DNA of 64,000 bases from NCBI GenBank assembly GCA_958510875.1, contig OY294070.1:16483631-16547630 (forward strand), written 5' to 3'. The stretch is from Endomychus coccineus (Eukaryota > Arthropoda > Insecta > Coleoptera > Endomychidae). This document shows, piece by piece, positions 46,401 through 58,400 of this stretch (positions are counted from its first letter, which is position 1; each line of letters opens with the position of its first letter). Made by a program: the position numbers and the translations under genes. The notes below the pieces were generated by a model. That model was not told the DNA's origin and ran no database searches. It saw only the letters and a list, made by a program, of their open reading frames with translations.

Positions 46401-49400
46401 TCTTTCGGTAATCCGTTGTATTTGTTGTTTTTGGCATTGGAGTGAAATTATGCATTTTACGTACGCCTGGACGCAACGCGAACGCTTGCATCAATTGCAC
46501 GTTGGTTGCCGCAGTTTCTTCAGGTTTAATAACAATGAAATTTTCTTTATTGTCTTGCTCACTAGGCTTTTTGTCGCAATTGAAATAAAGTTGTACTTCG
46601 GCCAGGGTGTATTTGTTGTTTTCCAATGTAAGGGTGACGTTGAGAATTTCGTTTCTTATATAATCCATCATATTTAATTGGTCGGTTTGTATACAGGTGT
46701 CCAAACATTTTTTCAAAACGGGTTTCTCTAATTCGGTTTGTGTTCCTACAGCTTTCGATGGTGATTCAGTAGGATACGATGGTTGTGAGATCGTAGAGAT
46801 TTCAACTCTTTTTTTTATATCGTTTACGTCCACGAATCTGAACTCTTCGTCTGACTGAAATAGAATAACTAAATTGTAATGTTTTCAATTCAATTAGCAT
46901 ATGAGATAATTTCAGTGCAGAGTTTAACAACATCATTCTTAATAATCTAGGAAATGTTACATTTGGATACTAATTAAATTATCAAATCTACAATGATAAG
47001 GTCTGTCTCTCCAGTGAAAATTCATCAGTAAGATTACAAACTAATAGTTGTAGACAGATTTTTCACTCATTTCAGTAGAATGAGGAAGCTTGCCACGTGA
47101 ACGATCCCTGTTGAAGACATACATAAACAACCTACAGTATTTCATTTATTTCATAGATAAACATATTTCATTTCATTTTATATATACAATAGTATTTGTA
47201 TACATTTCAAATTCAAGAACTAATAATATCATAAAGTAATAAAATCTCATGTGAATAATGAGTTACCTAAATGTTTCAAAAAAGTAACTTTTGTATGTGT
47301 AAGTAAATGAACAAATATTATTATTGAAAATAAATTTAAAATTACATTAGTAGTAAGTTTCTAATAGTGATATATCCGTAATACATTTAAAATCAAATTA
47401 AATTAAAATGATTCACAAAAACAGTTTTTCTCTTCATTCTGTCATCCTACCTTCAGTCAGTAAAATATGAGGAGAATTTGTTTTGGTTTTGAAAAATGAA
47501 TCGTTTAGAAATTTTAGAAAAGTGTTTCATATTAGAAATTGTTTTAATATCAATAGGGAGCAAGTTATAGCATTTTACCGCAAGATATAGGAGTGTTCTT
47601 TGTGTTTTAGATTTGGTGCATATAGGGATGCCGATTTGTTTATTTTTAGTGTTCCTAGTTAAATGTGTATGATAAGTGTGACTTTTATAATTCTCTTTTT
47701 GGTGGAAAAACTTACATACAGTATGAGTGTACAAGTTTTTCACATTCAAAATTTCTTCCCAGTATAAATGTTCCGTGAAAAACAATTTAGATTTATGTTT
47801 AATAACTTTTAAAATGTAGTTGTGGCTAATATTTAGAATTTCTAATGAATTATTATACAACCCGCCCCATACGATTATACCAAACGGATTAATGACTCCA
47901 CCAAAGATTTATAAACTGTTATAAGTAGATCATTTATATCCCTTAGTAAGTAAAATTTATATATTAGTTGTTTATCTTTTTACTCAGATAAATGACATGA
48001 TGGTTCCATTTAAGATACTTATCAACATAGATACCTAGATATTTAATTGTATTAGTTTCATAAATATATTCAGTAGTATTAAGTTGTAGGTTATTAAAAT
48101 CTGGCCGAGAATGGTTGCTGATTGAGAATGCAATGTAGTTAGTCTTTGTTAAGTTAATTGTTAATTTAAGAGCATCCAGCACGGTTTTTATTGTTTTGAG
48201 TGCTTCGCAAGCACTTTCTTTTACAAGATCCCATGATGGGTCAGAGAAAATCAAAATTGTGCCATCTGCATAAGATATTATTTTACCGTTTATATTGCAA
48301 TTTCAGAGTGTGTTGATATAAACTAGAAAAAGTATCGGGCCTAATACTGTACCCTGTGGAACTCCTATATTAACTGTCAATGGTATGGTAAAAAGACCAA
48401 AATCTCTAACGCCATCTACGAGCCGATGTTCCACTAAGAAATCGAACAATGTACGACATTGATCGATAAGATTTCTCGAACTTTACAAAATTTAGGGATC
48501 CGAATACTTGAAGAAAGAACGCTAACCAACAACAAAAGAAAACGACAACGCACATTCTGTGCAGATGCGTAACACTAATCCCTCCAAAGACCCATACCAA
48601 TCTCAGTAGAGCTATAATGTGATTGGAGGGATCCAAAAATTAGATACGAGGACAGTGTCAAGCTTTTTCAAGCCTCTAACAATCCATCAGGTCACCTAGT
48701 CTTGACTGGATGTTGGATAGGTGGCTTTTGGAAATTTTCAGTCCTAAAAATCCGAAAGTCACTGACATTGAACAAAGTATTTGCAATGATTGTTGAGAAA
48801 TCTGAGGAATGTAACATGTCTAATGGCTTCTTTGCAATTTATAAAAGTTTTGAGGAATGTAAGAGTACCTGAGGGCCAGTTAGCCCAGACAATGATGGTT
48901 CTCACCTCTCAATTTTTTGAACCACCACAGAATCTTATGAAACTTTCAATTCATGTAAGGGATATACCAAAATTAATTTTTGACCAGCTTCGGGAGAACA
49001 TTTTCCTGGGCGAAAATGTTGAAATTTGAAATACCCGTGGGAAGGAATTTAAGCAAAAAAGGTTCTCTACATGTAAAGTTCACCATTATTGGGCCATTTA
49101 CAGCCGAAATTGCACATTTTTCATTGAAATTTACCCACTTTCTCAGTACTTGTAACAGGAATTTTTAGTGTATAAGGGCAATTGTTTTTTATTTATAAGT
49201 TTTACTATCCTTTGATCGTTTTTTATGATTCTGAAACATTACATAACAGTATTATGTATGAAATTACAATAAAGATATAGAATTAAATGATTCATCTTAA
49301 ATTTAGGCATATTTCCATGAAGCACCCATTTGCAACTCTTTCTTTCAACTGAAATTACACATTCTACATTAAACAAGCTTATTAAATAATACATTATATG

Positions 49401-52400
49401 CAACTATTGAATCATTACAATAAATGACCTAAGAAATCAAACAACATCGTACATCATGCCCTGTAGATTTAATTATAATTTGGAAAAACATATAGCATAT
49501 ATTATTCAAAACTAAATAAGCTACATCTATACATTTCAAAATGCTCAAATTATTAGGCAGAAATAATATAGCTATTTTTTGGAGCGATTCTAAGTTGCAG
49601 GAATTGAATTTTACTGAAAGTCGATCTACTCGTTTTACAATGTTTCTAAGGTTCATTATTTCTTATAAAAAATAAAAAGTACATCACTTATTTAAATTTT
49701 ATAATTAAATTCTGCTACCATATTACTCAAACCTGGATTTTTCTTTAAGCCAGCCTTTGAATGCCGTTGCACCTTACGTTTCAAAACAATGGCAGGTAAA
49801 ACGAAAATACTAGGTACTACATGGTTCTTCACCGTTTTCCTCCCAAATGAATACAAGAAATCATCTTCTTTGAAGTGCTCACTACAAAGAGAAGTATTCT
49901 TGTTGGGCACAAAGTCTGTTCTCTTTGTTGCTTTAACCCATTCTTGTCTCTTATTTTCATCTGAAGGAAAACTGAAATGAAAACGCAATTATTACACTAT
50001 TAGTTTCTATTAACAACAATTTATAATTCTAGCTTTTCAAGCATCTAATACTCAACTTGTACATACCAGTGAAAAGTAGGTCCTCCTTTCTTATAGCGAT
50101 TTTTACATCCTTTTGCGGAACACGTTTTCACCATTTTTATATCTTGAAATTTATTCAAAATATCCAGTAAAACTAACTAATAATCTTAATGGTACAACGC
50201 TATGAGGGCTTTGCCCCAGATCAGCTGTTTCTTGTGTAAACCTAACTAATTGAACATCTCTGACCTGACGCGCTATCCATGTACATAGATAATCATAGAT
50301 TTTTATACAATACTTAAAATCTATGTATATAATGTCTATGGTCCAATAACAGCAGACGGTTTTTAAAATGGCCTCCATAGGAAAAACATCGCTTTGTGCA
50401 CTTTGCAAAATAACTATTTTCTTGAAATTCCGATGAAGCGAATAATAGTAGATTCCCTTATTCTTCCGAAAATAATTACACATGATGCAGTTGGACATAT
50501 ATGAAGAAGGAACATCAATAAATTACAACAAACTTTTCAATAACCTACTAACATACCATATAAGAAATTAAAAACTAACCAGCCAAACATGCATTTTAAT
50601 AATATATAAAGAAGGTAAGAAGAAACATCAATCAATTTAAACAAACTTTCAAATAACCTACCAACCATATTAAAAAAAATATATAAAATATATCAAAGGA
50701 TTTATACCAAATCAATATGCAATGCCATTGGAGCTTTATCAATGTCATTATAAGCTGTTCTTCAGATGGCAGACTGATCTTTCTTTGCAATTTCACAAAT
50801 GATTTAATGTATTTCACAACTCCACAAAAACTTTGAATGTTGGAAGTCCCATATAATATTTCATTTAACATAATTTTTATTTTCACAAGAAATTGGTTTT
50901 TCTTGTAATTATGTCACAGTATTTGATGGCAATTGTGAAGAGAGTATCTGTCACTTCCAGGTATAGTGACAGGTATCACAATAAGAATTTTTGGTTTACT
51001 TTTCAATAATATCAATATCGGAGGATACTGGTGCTTCGTTAACCTAAATAAATAGATTAACAAAGCAATAAAATTGAATAGTTTATACTAAAACAGTCCA
51101 AATAATCTAGAAAAATTATGGACAGTAGTATTTTTTTAAATATTAGTATTAATTTAAAAAAAAATGTTCAAAGACTTATCCTCATAGTCATAGCCCAACT
51201 AGAGCTTGTACCGAGGATGACAATAAAATCCTAGCTTAGTCTTTAGCTTATCATTTATATTACCTCTTTTTTTGCAACATTCACTCTATTGTAGCTTCGT
51301 CCAAATCCTAAGGAAAACTTTCATTACACTAATTGACAAGTCTGCTATACGAATGTTTTTTGAGGAGGTACATGAACATTCATACTGATTTGAAAATTAG
51401 AAAGAAAGAAATGTTATTACGACCTTTGGAAAATTATTTTATAACTTTTGTGACTGGGTATTGCCAAAGCGATACTACTCACTCTAGTTGGTTTGATTTT
51501 TCTCTTGTTCAACATCACTTTTCTTTCGACTGCATCAACATTTTGTGAAGAATGCCCCATGTTCTGTGAGGGAACCCAGTCAGGATTGATTTCGTCCTCT
51601 AAAAGAGCAGGTTTTCCTAAAAGTAATTGAAATCCAATAAATAAATTTGCACTACACCCAAAATATTTTTCAGTGGACGCTAAAGTTTGCAACGACTCAC
51701 CTGTTATAAAATGTCTGCTGCAGACTCTCTGATATTTGATTTTCGAATCAGTGAGATCATCTCGCTTGATTGCAGCTAACCATAAATCTCGTCTCTTCAT
51801 CGATAAGTCATTTTTACCGGTCAAAAACTTGTGATTTAAAACTGTAGGAACCGAGTAAAACCTGACTTTATCCCTGTTGTGGCGAGACCCACAGCCAACC
51901 ACAATGCAAGTAACGGGCATTTTTCTTCAGTCAAAGCACTAATAATAATCCAAAATTACAAAAAAACCAGGCACTTTTATCACTATGAACGCTTATGACA
52001 AAACGCAACGTTTGCCCTCAGCCGCCATATTGCTTTCGTTTTGACAGATCGCTGTATTGCCTTATATAATGTCTATGGTCCAATACAATGAGTTAATCCA
52101 ACAGCTGACGGTTTTTAAAATGGCCTTCATAGGAAAACATCGCTTTGTATACTTAGTAAATTTTGTTCATACTTGCTCCAGTTTTGTGCGGAAAAATGAA
52201 CACATTTACATTTATTTTGTAGAATGACTATTTTCTTGAAATTCGGATGGGAATAATAGTAGATCCGCTAATTCTTCCGAAAATTATTACTCATGATGCC
52301 CACTTGGGCATATATGAAGAAGGTACGTCGATCAATTACAATAAACTTTCAAATTCAGAGGGTTTTCAAAAGTACTGATCGTTCTGGCCAAATAATTAAA

Positions 52401-55400
52401 TTTTGAAACCACAGATACATACTCAATATGAATAATATTTTTTAAATATGTCAAGGTCCTTGTTATCTAAATTCATTTGGAGCTTTACAAACATTATTAT
52501 AAGCTGTTCTTCGGATGACAGACATCTTTCTTTGCAGTTTCACGAATTGTTTAATGTATTTTACAACTCAAATACTTTTGATGTTGGAAGTTTCAACATA
52601 ATTTTTTTTAATTTGTAGTTAGTCATGGTATTTGATGACAATTGTGAAGAGATGTCTCACATCTGTTACTTCTGAGCAGTGGCGTAGATAGCAATTTGCG
52701 ATGGGGGGATATGACTCAGAATTATATCACATTTTTTTTCGTATAAAGTTATATTTTTCACTATGAGAATAATTTTTCATGTAGTATAGTCATGTATGAA
52801 AATTGGTCAAATAATTTACATAGATGTATACATTATTAAAAAATGCTCGTATCATCAGAGAAGAAAATCAAGTTTTCGAGATTTTTTTGCTAATTTATTT
52901 ATGACTTCGTCTGCTGTGCTAAAATGAATATTGACGCTGCAAAAATTGCATGTTTACATAAAGATACGTAGCTGAAAAGCCTTCGATTTGATCCTCTTTT
53001 TTCAGACTCATGTGGGGATGATCCCCCCGCTATCTACGCCACTGCTCCTGCGTATAGTGACATAGGTATCACAATAAGAATATTTGGCTTACTTTTCGAT
53101 AATATCAATATCGGAGGATACTGGTACTTAGTTAACCCAAACAAATAGAATATCAATGCAATACAATTAAATTGTTTTTGTACTGAAACAATCCAATTAA
53201 TCTAGAAAAGTTATGGACAGTAGTATTTTAAAAAATGTAAAAATTAATTTACTAAATATGAGACGATATCTAACAATAATAATTCAAATTTTTTCAAAGA
53301 CTTATCCTCATTGCCATAACCCAACTAGAGCTTGTACGGAGGATGACAATAAAATCGTAGCTTAGTCTTTGCCAAATCATTTATATTATTACCTCTTTTT
53401 TTTCAACATTCACTCTATTATAGGTTCGTCCAAATTTTGAAAGTTTTGCATTCAGTTCAGGGTTCTTATTTTTATTGAAGGTACCCAAACGGGATGTAAA
53501 TCATCCCTTACTTTTGCTGATGGGTTTCCTGTAACACAATGCCGAGATAACTGCTAGTACTACTCTAAATAAATGTTGACCTACGCGAAATAAAATGTTT
53601 TGAGCACACGTGAACATATTTCAAGTTCGTTTCAGTGAGATCTTTTCTTCCAATCAGTGTTGCCAGGTTAGGGGTTTTCCCCCTAAATTTGGCTTTGGGT
53701 GGGTATTTTAGGGGGGAAATTATTTAGGGGTTTTTGTTGGCGGTATTCATTTGGATACTTTCTTTTGCTCATTTCCAAGCATTACAAAGTGTTGAATTAA
53801 TCAACCGATTAATAACAACATTTACAAGAGTGTAAGAAGCATAACATCAATTCCGTCATTCAAATAAGCGCGGTTATCTGCGTCATAACCCTAGAAAAGT
53901 AGAGGGCGACATACGATTTCCTTGAAACGTATGTCACGCATCACAAGCAGTAAGTTTAAGACTCACATTTTATAATGTGTATATTATTTTTAGATTAATT
54001 AAGTTGGGGGTTTATTTCAAATTTTAGGGGGATTAGCAGCACCATCTGGGGGTTATTGGGCGAAGTTACCTGGCAACTCTGCTTCCAATTGCACCTATTC
54101 ACTTCTGCCTTCTTATCCGGGGAAGTTAGTTCGGGCGATTTTTGCGATTAATGTTCAAAGCCCTTGGAATCCGAAAGAAGCCAACATTGTCTCGCGTTCC
54201 GTTACTCCGACAATTAGCAACACAACCAAATGAAATCATACTAATTTACAAAATCAAAAATCAAGCACTTTACATTCGAGTTCTCAAAGACAAATAAAGT
54301 AAAACCACAGTGAAACACAGATTTGTTTACCTTAACCAAAGAATAAAATGGTTATTCCTTGACTTCAACAATTCACACATTCTTGTTAGTTCTACTTGCA
54401 ATTTTTCTTGTTTTTGCTATAATTCATTACATAATACAATAAATATCTCCAAAGAATATTTCGAACCGGAAAAAGAAAACAGAGATGTGTTGATCCTTCT
54501 AAATTCAGTTCATGTTAGGGTGGCAGCAGCCCTCCAAATACATTATACATAATAATTATTTATCAAATTATTTCAAAAACACTCAACAACGAATTGTCAA
54601 CCTGGGTAAAAATTCTTTATGAACTGTGTTGAAAGCTGTTTTTTGAATTTAAAAAAGGTGATAACAGAAGAGTTGTAACTGAACAGATCAATATTGTGGG
54701 TATGAGACACTCATTTTTAGGAAACTGTCATTCTAATTCAAGTTCCAGGATTGTATTCAATCCCTAATATTTTTGATGACGAAACTATATCTTACAGTGC
54801 GTTCCGCTGATGAATTCGAGAGACCGAAACAGCTATCCGCAAATATTAGTTGTAGTGTTACTGTTTGATTCAGAGGACCCTACCATTGTTAAGTATTTGC
54901 ATTTGTAAATAATACCTCGATTTCACTTGATTTTCTTCTTCGCTTCCTCGCTCGAATAGCACCAGCTCTAGGCAAATTCAAGGAAGGAACCGCAGTTGAT
55001 TTCAGGAATTTACGCTTGACATCTACAAACAAGAAACAATGTATTCCCAAACCAACCACGTTCAACATGGTAAGACAGTGACTACATTCATTGGGTACTA
55101 AATTTTATATTATTTAGTTCCTTGGTAGGTTGATATTTGTTAAGAGTAGAATATAAAAGAAAAAGTAAATATGGTTTGTATATTTATTAAAATAATTTAT
55201 ACATAATATAACAGAAATTCCAGAATAAAAAAACATTGACGTTTACAGATTATCTCCATCGATTATAAAAAAATAACTTTTGCTCTGAGATCCACAAAAT
55301 CTTAGCTGATATCAACAAGGTATCATCTAGTATACCTATTTGAAAATAAATATTACGCGCCATATTATTAGCTTTCTTAATAGCTAACAAAAGGTAAAAG

Positions 55401-58400
55401 GGTTAAAAAGAAACTTTAAAAATGTAGCAAAAAGGAAGCTATATTTGACTGTTATCTTAGCTACAGTGTAGATCGATTTTAAATTGGCACTAAATAAATC
55501 ATATCGGCATAAAACAATAAAGTTGCAGTGAAACTGAATTGTTTATTGCTTTATCAGTGTCAAGTGTGTATTAGGTTAAATTATCATAATACATTATTTT
55601 ATATTCACGTAAGATACCTTATAAAAAAGGATGCTGCTGCAAATATGTGCATTATACAGGGTGTCCCAGGTTTTAGAAGCAGAGCTTCAACAGTCGATAG
55701 AAAAGTTGATTTTGAGAAAAAAGTTCCTATTAACATAAATGCACAGACGCTTAATTTTTGAGATACAGGGTGTTGAAATTGAAAAAAAAATTTCGTTTTT
55801 TGCGAATATCTCCGGAACCGTTTATCGTACAGAAAACAGCTTTCGTAAGCATTTTCTACTCATAGTAAGCTATGTTCTGTGTGATACAAAATTTTTTTTT
55901 AGTCATAATTGGTGAAGATTTTGAAGGGGTAGTGGGTGTTTTTCTCCCAAACTTCTACGTCACTGGAAAAAGTACGGTTTTGAGACAACCATTTGAACCG
56001 CCAATGTTTTCTACACGAAAAAGGTACTCTTGGTCATAAGCTCTAAAGTTGACCGTTTTCGGGAAAAATCAACTTTTATGTTGAAAAACATGGTCAATTC
56101 TTACTAATTAAACAAAATTTATTCAAACGTTACAACAAGTAACAAAACCAAAAAATTGACCATGTTTTTCAACATAAAAGTTGATATTTCTCAAAACCGT
56201 ACTTTTTCCAGTGGCGTAGAAGTTGGGGAGAAAAATACCCACTACCCCTTCAAAATCTTCACCAATTATGACTAAAAAAAAAAATTTATCGCCCAGAACA
56301 TGGCTTACTGTGATTAGAAAATGCTTGCAAAAGCTGTTTTCTGTACGATAAACGGTTCCGGAGATATTTGCAAAGAACTAAATTTTTTTTCAATTTCAAA
56401 ACCTGTATCTCAAAAACTAAGCGTCTGTGCATATATGCTAATAGGAACTTTTTTCTCAAAATCAAATTTTCTATCGACTGTTGAAGTTCTGCTACTAAAA
56501 CCTGGGACACCCTGTATAATGCTAATGATGACTGGCATAATCTTAAGAAGATTTTGCAGCCAATGTTTCTAGGGAATGCGTTTGACTGCATCTGAATGGA
56601 CTTATGTTTACTTTGATGGCCGTTCATAGAGAACCAGCAAATAGGAGGGAAAATTACGCAAAATGTTAGGTATTCAAGCACACAAACCACTTATTATATA
56701 CTGGAGGAAACGAATGATGATAAAATAGACAATTGTTTCAAAATTTAAATGAACCAAGAGACACTAGGAACGCAATCGTAATGTGAAATATAAATAAACG
56801 TCAATTTACTGGGAGCTGGTTCCAGATCTACATCACACACGGGTGTGTGTGTTCTTGACTAATACTGTAACGAATCTCTAAAATCTGGAATAATTATTTA
56901 ATGGGAAACACGTAGATTGGTCATAAATTTAGATTTCGCTTATATTAGTATTTGGAATCATTATATTGTTGTATAGGAAGATAGATGGTACCGGGCATTG
57001 ACATCCGTCTAATTTAACCGTACATATTCTGTCAACAAAAGATAACGAAACAGATGTAACCATAAAAACGGCACAAAATCGAGGAACTGGTGGACCATCA
57101 TGAGCGCGAAATGAGCAAAAAAGGGCTCGGCTGGAGTGTGTGTAGGTGACTTAACCAGCACCTCGATTAGTGATTGAACGCCTCGCAAGCGGTGAATTTG
57201 ATTATTGCCAGCGAGACAGTGCGAAAAGACAGCAATCTTTGTACCATCAAAAGTAAGTGTTCCGCCAGTTACCATTGAAGTATTAGGTAATTTTGCTAAT
57301 TGATGCATGAATAGCCGTTTTTAATAATACTCAACATGAATATTTGTTTGCAAGGCTATAATAAGGAAAATAGCCTGTTTGGACCGCTTTCTTTGCAATT
57401 ATTGTTTCTGAGCTTCCTTGTGCTTCCCCCGGGTCAGGATAACTTATTATATAGAGTCAAATATTTATATATGTTCAAACTATAAATAAAATTGTTATTG
57501 GGAAGTTCCGTGTTTATCTAAAATGACTTTCTGTAACAGCATTTAAGTAGTCAAGAAGTAACCAAGTATTGATTGCAATTAAAGCCTGCAGTTCTAATAT
57601 TATTCAGTCTGCCCTATCGACCCCTGGTTACTTACTTCACTGAGACTACCCTGGGACAAGGCTATCCATAGATAGCACAGTAACACGTTTTGTGGTGAGA
57701 GCCTTAGCAGAAGCCCTCAAACGAGAAGTAAACCTTAACAAAAATCTGACGCCTAAGAAATCAACATAAAAGTCAATCGGATTCAGATATGGTAGACTTG
57801 AAGGAGTATTGAAGCCATCGCAAGTAAAAATCGCCAAAAAGTAGCAAGGTATGTCACAATACTAAGGTACTTAGAAAAGGCTCTACTAAAACCATATATC
57901 TAAATGACTAAAACTAAAGTATACAATTGGATTCTGATAATTTATAATGGTTGTATGGTCAAAGGTGGTTAATTCAAAACTATACAGTAAAATATAAATT
58001 TTTCCCTTCATTAATAGGTATAAAAACATGAGTTTCCATTTTAACCAATGAAAGAACATTTGAATATGTGTAATCCAATTTTGTATTGAGCTTTATGAGT
58101 TGTGATTGTTGAAACTTTGGAAAAATTAAATATTCCAAAAACACATTAGCAATGGGAGTACAAAGATTTTCATCTTGAATGATGAATATAGTTATTGGGA
58201 GGTGAGAGTATACTTAACAAACCTGATGCTGTTGGGAAATAATCTGAAGGTTTAAAATGGAGAGAGCACACCTTCAAATGTTTTGTTCCTTTTCTTCTTG
58301 TTGTAATTTCCCAAGCCTTCTGTTTATCCATCATTTCATGTACACCCAAACTATTCATCATTTTTATTTGACGCCGACTTTTAATAGGGAATTGATGGAA

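Larger units (their letters stand above)
50328..52050. repeat. Segmental duplication, unit a (with intact THAP gene 2)
   Basis: Begins ATAATGTCTATGGTCCAAT. It shares long collinear stretches with 52058-54250, including ATATCAATATCGGAGGATAC and CCCAACTAGAGCTTGTAC. Confidence 0.8.
52058..54250. repeat. Segmental duplication, unit b (with THAP pseudogene)
   Basis: Diverged tandem partner of 50328-52050. It is lengthened by two hAT-like insertions and carries many substitutions. Confidence 0.8.

Noticed and set aside
48406..48636. 76-codon minus-strand frame as a membrane protein
   Set aside because: Hydrophobic only because of T-rich DNA; no start context, homology or splice support.
57009..57308. 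99-codon minus-strand frame sharing residues with a frame at 34931
   Set aside because: Similarity is explained by the dispersed repeat present at both sites in opposite orientation.
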